Shown here piece after piece: positions 11,901-25,000 of a stretch of DNA of 64,000 nucleotides. A program made the position numbers and the translations under genes. Origin of the DNA: Takakia lepidozioides (Eukaryota > Streptophyta > Takakiopsida > Takakiales > Takakiaceae); assembly GCA_030704615.1 (NCBI GenBank), contig CM060734.1, positions 26,908,001 to 26,972,000 on the forward strand, read 5' to 3'. The notes beneath the pieces are model-generated. The model saw only the letters and a list, made by a program, of their open reading frames with translations, made no database searches and was not told the origin of the DNA. Within the stretch, counting starts at the first letter, position 1, and every line of letters begins with the position of its first letter.

Positions 11901-14900
11901 CCTCTCAAGTATGAAGTCAATCAAATTGATTGAAAGGGTGAACCCATCGTTCGATGTTCAAATGATCTTTGATTGCTTTCAAACATTGCGAGTGTGTTGG
12001 ACATACCTTGTCAGAGGTACGTGTGGAGTATCAGGTCAATCGAAATTGATTCAAAGGGTGAACCCATCGTTCGATGTTCAAATGAATTTTGATTGCTTTC
12101 AATCTTTGCGAGTGTGTTGGACATACCTTGTCACATCTCCTCTCAAGTATGAAGTCAATCAAATTGATTGAAAGGGTGAACCCATCGTTCGATGTTCAAA
12201 TGATTTTTTGATTGCTTTCAAACATTGCGAGTGTGTTGGACATACCTTGTCAGAGGTACGTGTGAGTATCAGGTCAATCGAAATTGTTCAAAGGGTGAAC
12301 CCATCGTTCGATGTTCAAATGAATTTTGATTGCTTTCAATCTTTGCGAGTGTGTTGGACATACCTTGTCACATGCTCCTCTCAAGTATGAAGTCAATCAA
12401 ATTGATTGAAAGGGTGAACCCATCGTTCGATGTTCAAATGATCTTTGATTGCTTTCAAACATTGCGAGTGTGTTGGACATACCTTGTCAAGGTACGTGTG
12501 GAGTATCAGGTCAATCGAAATTGATTGAAAGGGTGAACCCATCGTTCGATGTTCAAATGAATTTTGATTGCTTTCAATCTTTGCGAGTGTGTTGACATAC
12601 CTTGTCACATGCTCCTCTCAAGTATGAAGTCAATCAAAATTGATTGAAAGGGTGAACCCATCGTTCGATGTTCAAATGAATTTTTGATTGCTTTCAATCT
12701 TTGCGAGTGTGTTGGACATACCTTGTCACATGCTCCTCTCAAGTATGAAGTCAATCAAAATTGATGAAAGGGTGAACCCATCGTTCGATGTTCAAATGAT
12801 TTTTTGATTGCTTTCAATCTTTGCGAATGTGTTGGACATACCTACCTTGTCAGAGGTACGTGTCAAGTATGAAGTCAATCGAAATTGATTCAAAGGGTGA
12901 ACCCATCGTTCGATGTTAAATGATTTTTGATTGCTTTCAATCTTTGCGAGTGTGTTGGACATACCTTGTCACATGCTCCTCTCAAGTATGAAGTCAATCA
13001 AAATTGATTGAAAGGGTGAACCCATCGTTCGATGTTCAAATGAATTTTTGATTGCTTTCAAACATTGCGAGTGTGTTGGACACCTTGTCACATGCTCCTC
13101 TCAAGTATGAAGTCAATCAAAATGATTGAAAGGTGAACCCATCGTTCGATGTTCAAATGATCTTTGATTGCTTTCAATCTATGCGAGTGTGTTGGACATA
13201 CCTTGTCAGAGGTACGTTGGAGTATCAGGTCAATCGAAATTGATTCAAAGGGTGAACCCATCGTTCGATGTTCAAATGAATTTTGATTGCTTTCATCTTT
13301 GCGAGTGTGTTGGACATACCTTGTCACATGCTCCTCTCAAGTATGAGTCAATCAAAATTGATTGAAAAGGTGAACCCATCGTTCGATGTTCAAATGATTT
13401 TTGATTGCTTTCAATCTTTGCGAGTGTGTTGGACATACCTTGTCAGAGGTACGTGTGGAGTATCAGGTCAATCGAAATTGATTCAAAGGGTGAACCCATC
13501 GTTCGATGTTCAAATGAATTTTTGATTGCTTTCAATCTTTGCGAGTGTGTTGGACATACCTTGTCACATGCTCCTCTCAAGTATGAAGTCAATCAAAATT
13601 GATTGAAAGGGTGAACCCATCGTTCGATGTTCAAATGATCTTTGATTGCTTTCAAACTTGCGAGTGTGTTGGACATACCTTGTCACATGCTCCTCTCAAG
13701 TATGAAGTCATCAAATTGATGAAAGGGTGAACCCATCGTTCGATGTTCAAATGATTTTTGATTGCTTTCAAACATTGCGAGTGTGTTGGACATACCTTGT
13801 CAGAGGTACGTGTCAAGTATCACGTCAATCGAAATTGATTCAAAGGTGAACCCATCGTTCGATGTTCAAATGAATTTTTGATTGCTTTCAATATTTGCGA
13901 GTGTGTTGGACATACCTTGTCACATGCTCCTCTCAAGTATGAAGTCAATCAAATTGATTGAAAGGGTGAACCCATCGTTCGATGTTCAAATGATTTTTGA
14001 TTGCTTTCAAACATTGCGAGTGTGTTGGACATACCTTGTCACATGCTCCTCTCAAGTATGAAGTCAATCAAAATTGATTGAAAGGGTGAACCCATCGTAC
14101 GATGTTCAAATGAATTTTTGATTGCTTTCAAACATTGCGAGTGTGTTGGACTTACCTTGTCAGAGGTACGTGTCGAGTATCAGGTCAATCGAAATTGATT
14201 CAAAGGGTGAACCCATCGTTCCATGTTCAAATGATTTTTGATTGCTTTCAATCTTTGCGAGTGTGTTGGACATACCTTGTCACATGCTCCTCTCAAGTAT
14301 GAAGTCAATCAAATTGATTGAAAGGAGAACCCATCGTTCGATGTTCAAATGATTTTGGATTGCTTTCAACATTGCGAGTGTGTTGGACATACCTTGTCAG
14401 AGGTACGTGTCGAGTATCAGGTCAGCGAATTGATTGAAAGGGTGAACCCATCGTTCGATGTTCAAATGAATTTTGATTGCTTTCAATCTTTGCAGTGTGT
14501 TGGACATACCTTGTCACATGCTACTCTCAAGTATGAAGTCAATCAAAATTGATTGAAAGGTGAACCCATCGTTCGATGTTCAATGAATTTTTGATTGCTT
14601 TCAAACATTGCGAGTGTGTTGGACATACCTTGTCAGAGGTACGTGTCGAGTATAAGGTCAATCGAAATTGATTGAAAGGGTGAACCCATCGTTCGATGTT
14701 CAAATGAATTTTTGATTGCTTTCAATCTTGCGAGTGTGTTGGACACCCTTGTCACATGCTCCTTCAAGTATGAAGTCAATCAAATTGATTGAAAGGGTGA
14801 ACCCATCGTTCGATGTTCAAATGATTTTTGATTGCTTTCAAACATTGCGAGTGTGTTGGACATACCTTGTCAGAGGTACGTGTCGAGTATCAGGTCAATC

Positions 14901-16957
14901 AAAATTGATTGAAAGGGTGAACCCATCGTTCGATGTTCAAATGATTTTTTGATTGCTTTCAATCTTTGCAGGTGTTTGGACATACCTTGTCACATGCTCC
15001 TCTCAAGTATGAAGTCAATCAAATTGATTGAAAGGGTGAACCCATCGTTCGATGTTCAAATGAATTTTTGATTGCTTTCAAACATTGCGAGTGTGTTGGA
15101 CATACCTTGTCAGGGTCGTGTGGAGTATCAGGTCCATCGAAATTGATTGAAAGGGTGAACCCATCGTTCGATGTTCAAATGTATTTTTGATTGCTTTCAA
15201 TCTTTGCATGTGTGTTGGACATACCTTGTACATGCTCTTCTCAAGTATGAGTCAATCAAATTGATTGAAGGGTGAAGCCATCGTTCGATGTTCAAATGAT
15301 TTTTATTGCTTTCACATTGCGAGTGTGTTGGACTACCTTGTCAGAGGTACGTGTCGTATACATCAATCAAATTGATTCAAAGGGTGATTCCATCGTTCGA
15401 TGTTCAAATGATTTTTGATTGCTTTCAATCTTTGCGAGTGTGTTGGACATACCTTGTCACATGCTCCTCTCTCAAGTATGAAGTCAATCAAATTGATTGA
15501 AAGGGTGAACCCATCGTTCGATGTTCAAATGAATTTTTGATTGCTTTCAATCTTTGCATGTGTTGGACATACCTTGTCACATGCTCCTCTCAAGTATGAA
15601 GTCAATCAAAATTGATTGAAAGGGTGAACCCATCGTTCGATGTTCAATGATCTTTGATTGCTTTCAAACATTGCGAGTGTGTTGGACATACCTTGTCAGA
15701 GGTACGTTGGAGTATCAGGTCAATCGAATTGATTGAAAGGGTGAACCCATCGTTCCATGTTGAAATGAATTTTTGATTGCTTTCAATCTTTGCAGTGTGT
15801 TGGACATACCTTGTCACATGCTCCTCTCAAGTATGAAGTCAATCAAAATTGATTGAAAGGGTGAAGCCATCGTTCGATGTTCAATGATTTTTGATTGCTT
15901 TCAAACATTGCGAGTGTGTGGACCTACCTTGTCAGAGGTACGTGTGGAGTATCAGGTCAGTCGAATTGTACGAAGGGGTGAACCCAACGTTCGATGTTCA
16001 AATGAATTTTTGATTGCTTTCAATCTTTGCGAGTGGTTGGACATACCTTGTCACATGCTCCTCTCAAGTAAGAAGTCAATCAAATTGATTGAAAGGTGAA
16101 GCCATCGTTCGATGTTCAAATGATTTTTTGATTGCTTTCAAACATTGCGAGTGTGTTGGACATACCTTGTCAGAGGTACGTGGTCGAGTACAACGTCAAT
16201 CCAATTGATTCAAGGGTGAACCCATCGTCGATGTTCAAATGAACTTTTGATGCTTTCATCTTTGCGAGTGTGTTGGACATACTTGTCACATGCTCCTCTC
16301 AAGTATGAAGTCAATCAAATTGATTGAAAGGGTGAACCCATCGTTCGATGTTCAAATGATCTTTGATTGCTTTCAATCTTTGCGAGTGTGTTGGACATAC
16401 CTTGTCAGAGGTACGTGTCAAGTATGCAGTCAATCGAATTGATTCAAAGGGTGAACCCATCGTTCGATGTTCAAATGAATTTTGATTGCTTTCAATCTTT
16501 GCATGTGTGTTGGACATACCTTGTCACATGCTCCGCTCAAGTATGAAGTCAATCAAATTGATTGAAAGGGTGAACCCATCGTTCGATGTTCAAATGATTT
16601 TTGATTGCTTTCAAACTTGCGAGTGTGTTGGACATACCTTGTCGAGGTACGTGTTGAGTATGACAGTCAATCGAAATGTTTTCAAAGGGTGAACCCATCG
16701 TTCGATGTTTCAAATCAATTTTGGATTGCTTTCATCTTTGCCTGTGTGTTGGACATACCTTGTCACATGCTCCTCTCAATACGAAGTCAACACAATTGAT
16801 TGAAAGGGTGAACCCATCGTTCGATGTTCAAATGATCTTTGATTGCTTTCAAACATTGCGAGTGTGTTGGACATACCTTGTCACATTCTCCTCTCAAGTA
16901 TGAAGTCAATCAAAATTGATTCAAAAGGTGAACCCATCGTTTGGATGTTCAAATGTG

Positions 16958-17003
16958 ATTTTTATTTTTTTTTTGTTTTTTTTTTTGTTTTTTTTTTTTT
17001 TTT
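16958..17003 (+). repeat. T-rich expansion inside one satellite monomer
   Basis: One monomer has its GATTTTTGATTGC segment replaced by about 45 bases of T runs punctuated by G. The flanking monomer sequence is otherwise preserved. The related segments near 3295 and 8005 lack it. It lies in the indel-rich part of the array, so it may be a genuine microsatellite expansion or a consensus error. Confidence 0.7.
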
Positions 17004-18575
17004 GATTGCTTTCACATCTTTGCGTGTGTGTTGGACATACCTTGCAGAGGTACGTCTTCGAGTATCAGGTCATTCGAAATTGATTCAAAGGGTGAACCCA
17101 TCGTTCGATGTTCAAATGATTTTTGATTGCTTTCAATCTTTCGAGTGGTGTTGACATACGTTGTCACATGCTTCCTCTCAAGTATGAAGTCAATCAAAAT
17201 TGATTGAAAGGGTGAACCCATCGTTCGAGTTCAAATGATCTTTGATTGCTTTCAACATGCGAGTGTGTTGGACATACCTTGTCACATGCTCCCTCTCAAG
17301 TATGAAGTCAATCAAAATTGATTGAAAGGGTGAACCCATCGTACGAGTTCAAATGAATTTTGATTGCTTTCAAACATTGCGAGTGTGTTGGACATAACCT
17401 TGTCAAGATACGTGTTGAGTATCACGTCAATCGAAATTGATTCCAAAAGTGAACCCATCGTTGATGTTGAATGAAATTTTTCATTGCTTTCAATATTTGC
17501 GAGTGTGTTGGAACCTAAAATACCTTGTCAGACTGCTCCTCTCAATTATGAATCATCAAACTTGATTGAAAGGGTGAACCCATCGTTGCATGTTCAAATG
17601 ATTTTTGATTGCTTTCAACACTTGCGATGTGTTGGACATACCTTGTCACATGCTCCTCTCCAGTATGAAGTCAATCAAAATTGATTGAAAGGTGAACCCA
17701 TCGTTCGATGTTCAAATGAATTTTTGCTTGCTTCCAACATTGCGAGTGTGTTGTCACTTACCTTGTCCAGAGGTACGTGTTGAGTATCACGTCCACTCGA
17801 AATTGATTGAAGGGTGACCCATCGTTTCATGTTCAAATGAATTTTTTTGATTGCTTTCAATCTTTGCGAGTGTGTTGGACATACCTTGTCACATGCTCCT
17901 CTCAAGTATGAAGTCAATCAAAATTGATTGAAAGGGTGAACCCATCGTTCGATGTTCAATGATTTTTGATTGCTTTCAACATTGCAGTGTGTTGGACTTA
18001 CCTCCTTGTCAAGGTAACGTGTCGATTATGAGGTCGCGAAATTGATTTGAAAGGGTGAACCCATCATTCGATGTTCAAATGAATTTTTGATTTTGCTTTT
18101 CAATCTTTGGCGAGTGTGTTGGACATCGTTGTCACATGCCCTCCTAAGTATGAGTCAACAAATTGATTGAAAGGGTGAACCCATCGTCGCTGTTCAAATG
18201 AATTTGATTGCTTTCAAACATTGCGAGTGTGTTTGGACATACTTGTCCATGCTCCCTCAGTATGAAGTCAATCAAATTGATTGAAAGGGGAACCCATCGT
18301 TCGATGTTCAAATGAATTTTTGTTGCTTCAACCATTGCGAGTGTGTTGGCGCCTTGTCAGAGGTACGTGTTGAGTATCACGTCAATCGAAATTGATTCAA
18401 AAGGTGAACCCGCATCGTTTGGATGTTGAAATGAAATTTTCATTTGGCTTTCAATATTTGCGGTGTGTTGGACATACCTTTTCACATGCTCCTCTCAAGT
18501 CATGAATCAATCAAAATTGATCTGAAAGGTGACCCCCTCGTTCCATGTTCAAGTATGATTTCAATCTAATTGATT

Positions 18576-19075
18576 NNNNNNNNNNNNNNNNNNNNNNNNN
18601 NNNNNNNNNNNNNNNNNNNNNNNNNNNNNNNNNNNNNNNNNNNNNNNNNNNNNNNNNNNNNNNNNNNNNNNNNNNNNNNNNNNNNNNNNNNNNNNNNNNN
18701 NNNNNNNNNNNNNNNNNNNNNNNNNNNNNNNNNNNNNNNNNNNNNNNNNNNNNNNNNNNNNNNNNNNNNNNNNNNNNNNNNNNNNNNNNNNNNNNNNNNN
18801 NNNNNNNNNNNNNNNNNNNNNNNNNNNNNNNNNNNNNNNNNNNNNNNNNNNNNNNNNNNNNNNNNNNNNNNNNNNNNNNNNNNNNNNNNNNNNNNNNNNN
18901 NNNNNNNNNNNNNNNNNNNNNNNNNNNNNNNNNNNNNNNNNNNNNNNNNNNNNNNNNNNNNNNNNNNNNNNNNNNNNNNNNNNNNNNNNNNNNNNNNNNN
19001 NNNNNNNNNNNNNNNNNNNNNNNNNNNNNNNNNNNNNNNNNNNNNNNNNNNNNNNNNNNNNNNNNNNNNNNNNNN
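18576..19075. other. Assembly gap of exactly 500 N
   Basis: Five hundred unresolved bases inside the satellite. The round number suggests a placeholder of unknown true size, so total array length and copy number are uncertain. Open frames drawn through it are artefacts. Confidence 0.99.
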
Positions 19076-22000
19076 GTACGTGTGGAGTATCAGGTCAGTC
19101 GAAATTGTACGAAAGGGTGAACCCAACGTTCGATGTTCAAATGATTTTTGATTGCTTTCAATCTTTGCGAGTGTGTTGGACATACCTTGTCACATGTCCT
19201 CTCAAGTAAGAAGTCAATCAAAATTGATTGAAAGGGTGAGCCATCGTTCGATGTTCAAATTGATTTGATTGCTTTCAAACATTGCGAGTGTGTTGGACAT
19301 ACCTTGTCAGAGGTACGTGTGGAGTATCAGGTCAGTCGAAATTGATGAAAAGGGTGAAACCCATCGTTCGATGTTCAAATGAATTTTGATTGCTTTCAAT
19401 ATTTGCATGTGTGTTGGACATACCTTGTCACATGCTCCTCTCAAGTATGAAGTCAATCAAATTGATTGAAAGGGTGAAGCCATCGTTCGATGTTCAAATG
19501 ATTTTTATTGCTTTCAAACATTGCGAGTGTGTTGGACATACCTTGTCAGAGGTACGTGTGAGTATCAGGTCAATCGAAATTGATTGAAAGGGTGAACCCA
19601 TCGTTACATGTCAAATGAATTTTTGATTGCTTCCAATCTTTGATGTGTGTTGGACATACCTTGTCACATGCTCCTCTCAAGTATGAAGTCAATCAAAATT
19701 GATTGAAAGGGTGAACCCATCGTTCCATGTTCAAATGATTTTGATTGCTTTCAAACATTGCGAGTGTGTTGGACATACCTTGTCACATGCTCTCTCAAGT
19801 ATGAAGTCAATCAAAATTGATTGAAAGGTGAACCCATCGTACGATGTTCAAATGAATTTTTGATGCTTTCAAACATGCGAGTGTGTTGGACTACCTGTCA
19901 GAGGTACATGTCGAGTATCAGGTCAATCGAAATTGATTCAAAGGGTGAACCCATCGTTCCATGTTCAAAATGAATTTTTGATTGCTTTCAATCTTGCGAG
20001 TGTGTTGGACATACTTTGTCACATGCTCCTCTAAGTATGAAGTCAATCAAATTGATGTAAAGGGAGAACCCATCGTTCGGTGTTCAAATGATTTTTGATT
20101 GCTTTCAAACATTGCGAGTGTGTTGGACTACCTTGTCAGAGGTACGTGGCGAGTATCAGGTCAGTCGAAATGATTGTTGAAAGGGTGAAACCCATCATTC
20201 GATGTTCAAATGAATTTTTGATTGCTTTCAATCTTGCAGTGTGTTGGACATACCTTGTCACATTCTCTCCTCAAGTATGAAGTCAATCAAAATTGATTGA
20301 GAAGGGTGAACCCATCGTTCGATGTTCAAATGATTTTGCTTGCTTTCAAACATTGCGAGTGGTGTTGGACATACCTTGTCAGAGGTACGTGTGGAGTATC
20401 ATGTCCATCGAAATTGATTGAAAGGGTGTGAACCCATCGTTCGAGTTTCAAATGAATTTTCGATTGCTTTCATCTTTGCATGTGTGTTGGACATACCTTG
20501 TGACATGCTCTTCTCAAGTATGAAGTCAATCAAAATTGATTGAAAGGGTGAAGCCATCGTTCGATGTTCAAATGATTTTTATTGCTTTCAAACATGCGAG
20601 TGTGTTGGACATACCTTGTCAGAGGGTACGTGTCGAGTATCACGTCATCCAAATTGATTCAAAGGGTGAACCCATCGTTCGATGTTCAAATGAAATTTTG
20701 ATTGCTTTCAATCTTTGCGAGTGTGTTGGACATACCTTGTCACATGCTCCTCTCAAGTATGAAGTCAATAAAAATTGATTGAAAGGGTGAACCCATCGTT
20801 CGATGTTCAAATGATTTTGATTGCTTTCAACATTGCGAGTGTGGTTGGACATACCTTGTCAGATACGATGTGGAGTATCAGGTCAATCGAAATTGATTCA
20901 TAGGGTGAACCCATCGTTCGATGTTCAAAACTGAATTTTTGATTGATTTCAATCTTTGCGAGTGTGTTGGACATACCTTGTCACATGGCTCCGCTCAAGT
21001 ATGAAGTCAATCAAAATTGATTGAAAGGGTGAACCCATCGTTCGATGTTCAAATGATTTTTGATTGCTTTCAAACATTGCGAGTGTGTCGGACATACCTT
21101 GTCAGAGGTACGTGTGGAGTATCAGGTCAATCGAAATAGTTTCAAAGGGTGAACCCAACGTTCGATGTTCAAAATCATTTGGATTGCTTTTTCAATCTTT
21201 GCATGTGTGTTGGACATACCTTGTCACATGCTCGTCTCAAATATGAAGTCAATCAAAATTGATTGAAAGGGTGAACCCATCGTTCGATTTTCAAATGATC
21301 TTTGATTGCTTTCAAAACATGCGAGTGTGTTGGACATATACCTTGTCAGAGGTACGTGTGGAGTATCAGTCAATCGCGAAATTGATTGAAAGGGTGAACC
21401 CATCGTTCCATGTTGAAATGAATTTTTGATTGCTTTCAATCTTTGCATGTGTGTTGGACATACCTTGTCACATGCTCCTCTCAAGTATGAAGTCAATCAA
21501 AATTGATTGAAAGGGTGAACCCATCGTTCGATGTTCAAATGAATTTTTGATTGCTTTCAATCTTTGCATGTGTGTTGGACATAATTGTCACATGCTCCTC
21601 TCAAGTATGAAGTCAATAAAATTGATTGAAAGGGTGGACCATCGTTCGATGTTCAAATGATCTTTGATTGCTTTCAAACATTGCGAGTGTGTTGGACATA
21701 CCTTGTCAGAGGTACGTGTGGAGTATCAGGTCAATCCAAATTTATTGAAAGGGTGAACCCATCGTTCCATGTTGAAATGAATTTTTGATTGCTTTCAATC
21801 TTTGCATGTGTGTTGGACATACCTTGTCACATGCTCCTCTCAAGTATGAAGTCAATCAAAATTGATTGAAAGGGTGAAGCCATCGTTCGATGTTCAAATG
21901 AATTTTTGATTGCTTTCAAACATTGCGAGTGTGTTGGACATACCTTGTCAGAGGTACGTGTGGAGTATCAGGTCAGTCGAAATTGATTGAAAGGGTGAAC

Positions 22001-25000
22001 CCAACGTTCGATGTTCAAATGAATTTTTGATTGCTTTCAATCTTTGCGAGTGTGTTGGACATACCTTGTCACATGCTCCTCTCAAGTAAGAAGTCAATCA
22101 AAATTGATTGAAAGGGTGAAGCCATCGTTCGATGTTCAAATGATTTTGATTGCTTTCAAACATTGCGAGTGTGTTTGGACATACCTTGTCAGAGGTACGT
22201 GTGGAGTATCAGGTCAATCGAAATTGTATGAAAGGGTGAACCCATCGTTCGATGTTCAAATGAATTTTTGATTGCTTTCAATCTTTGCATGTGTGTTGGA
22301 CATACCTTGTCACATGCTCCTCTCAAGTATGAAGTCAATCAAAATTGATTGAAAGGGTGAACCCATCGTTCGATGTTCAAATGATTTTTGATTGCTTTCA
22401 AACATTGCGAGTGTGTTGGACATACCTTGTCAGAGGTACGTGTGGAGTATCAGGTCAATCGAAATTGATTCAAAGGGTGAACCCATCGTTCGATGTTCAA
22501 ATGAATTTTTGATTGCTTTCAATCTTTGCATGTGTGTTGGACATACCTTGTCACATGCTCCTCTCAAGTATGAAGTCAATCAAAATTGATTGAAAGGGTG
22601 AACCCATCGTTCGATGTTCAAATGATTTTTGATTGCTTTCAAACATTGCGAGTGTGTTGGACATACCTTGTCAGAGGTACGTGTGGAGTATCAGGTCAAT
22701 CGAAATTGATTCAAAGGGTGAACCCATCGTTACATGTTCAAATGAATTTTTGATTGCTTTCAATCTTTGCATGTGTGTTGGACATACCTTGTCACATGCT
22801 CCTCTCAAGTATGAAGTCAATCAAAATTGATTGAAAGGGTGAACCCATCGTTCGATGTTCAAATGATCTTTGATTGCTTTCAATCTTTGCGAGTGTGTTG
22901 GACATACCTTGTCACATGCTCCTCTCAAGTATGAAGTCAATCAAAATTGATTGAAAGGGTGAACCCATCGTTCGATGTTCAAATGATTTTTTGATTGCTT
23001 TCAAACATTGCGAGTGTGTTGGACATACCTTGTCAGAGGTACGTGTGGAATCGAAATTGATTGAAAGGGTGAACCCATCGTTCGATGTTCAAATGAATTT
23101 TTGATTGCTTTCAATCTTTGCATGTGTGTTGGACATACCTTGTCACATGCTCTTCTCAAGTATGAAGTCAATCAAAATTGATTGAAAGGGTGAACCCATC
23201 GTTCGATGTTCAAATGATTTTTGATTGCTTTCAAACATTGCGAGTGTGTTGGACATACCTTGTCAGAGGTACGTGTCGAGTATCAAGTCAATCCAAATTG
23301 ATTCAAAGGGTGAACCCATCGTTCGATGTTCAAATGATTTTTGATTGCTTTCAATCTTTGCGAGTGTGTTGGACATACCTTGTCACATGCTCCCTCAAGT
23401 ATGAAGTCAATCAAAATTGATTGAAAGGGTGAACCCATCGTTCGATGTTCAAATGATTTTTGATTGCTTTCAAACATTGCGAGTGTGTTGGACATACCTT
23501 GTCAGAGGTACGTGTGGAGTATCAGGTCAATCGAAATTGATTGAAAGGGTGAACCCATCGTTCGATGTTCAAATGAATTTTTGATTGCTTTCAATCTTTG
23601 CGAGTGTGTTGGACATACCTTGTCACATGCTCCTCTCAAGTATGAAGTCAATCAAAATTGATTGAAAGGGTGAACCCATCGTTCGATGTTCAAATGATTT
23701 TTGATTGCTTTCAAACATTGCGAGTGTGTTGGACATACCTTGTCACATGCTCCTCTCAAGTATGAAGTCAATCAAAATTGATTGAAAGGGTGAACCCATC
23801 GTTCGATGTTCAAATGAATTTTTGATTGCTTTCAAACATTGCGAGTGTGTTGGACATACCTTGTCAGAGGTACATGTCGAGTATCAGGTCAATCGAAATT
23901 GATTCAAAGGGTGAACCCATCGTTCGATGTTCAAATGAATTTTTGATTGCTTTCAATCTTTGCGAGTGTGTTGGACATACCTTGTCAGAGTACGTGTGGA
24001 GTATCAGGTCAATCGAAATTGATTGAAAGGGTGAACCCATCGTTCGATGTTCAAATGAATTTTTGATTGCTTTCAATCTTTGCAGTGTGTTGGACATACC
24101 TTGTCACATGCTCCTCTCAAGTATGAAGTCAATCAAAATTGATTGAAAGGGTGAAGCCATCGTTCGATGTTCAAATGATTTTTGATTGCTTTCAAACATT
24201 GCGAGTGTGTTGGACATACCTTGTCAGAGGTACGTGTGGAATCGAAATTGATTGAAAGGGTGAACCCATCGTTCGATGTTCAAATGAATTTTTGATTGCT
24301 TTCAATCTTTGCGAGTGTGTTGGACATACCTTGTCACATGCTCCTCTCAAGTATGAAGTCAATCAAAATTGATTGAAAGGGTGAACCCATCGTTCGATGT
24401 TCAAATGATTTTTGATTGCTTTCAAACATTGCGAGTGTGTTGGACATACCTTGTCAGAGGTACGTGTCGAGTATCACGTCAATCAAAATTGATTCAAAGG
24501 GTGAACCCATTGTTCGATGTTCAAATGATTTTTTGATTGCTTTCAATCTTTGCGAGTGTGTTGGACATACCTTGTCACATGCTCCTCTCAAGTATGAAGT
24601 CAATCAAAATTGATTGAAAGGGTGAACCCATCGTTCGATGTTCAAATGATTTTTGATTGCTTTCAAACATTGCGAGTGTGTTGGACATACCTTGTCAGAG
24701 GTACGTGTGGAATCGAAATTGATTGAAAGGGTGAACCCATCGTTCGATGTTCAAATGAATTTTTGATTGCTTTCAATCTTTGCGATGTGTGTTGGACATA
24801 CCTTGTCACATGCTCCTCTCAAGTATGAAGTCAATCAAAATTGATTGAAAGGGTGAACCCATCGTTCGATGTTCAAATGATTTTTGATTGCTTTCAAACA
24901 TTGCGAGTGTGTTGGACATACCTTGTCAGAGGTACGTGTGAGTATCAGGTCAATCGAAATTGATTCAAAGGGTGAACCCATCGTTCGATGTTCAAATGAA

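Noticed and set aside
18545-19183. Open frames of about 200 codons spanning the gap
   Set aside because: Nearly all their residues are unknown because they cross the 500 N.
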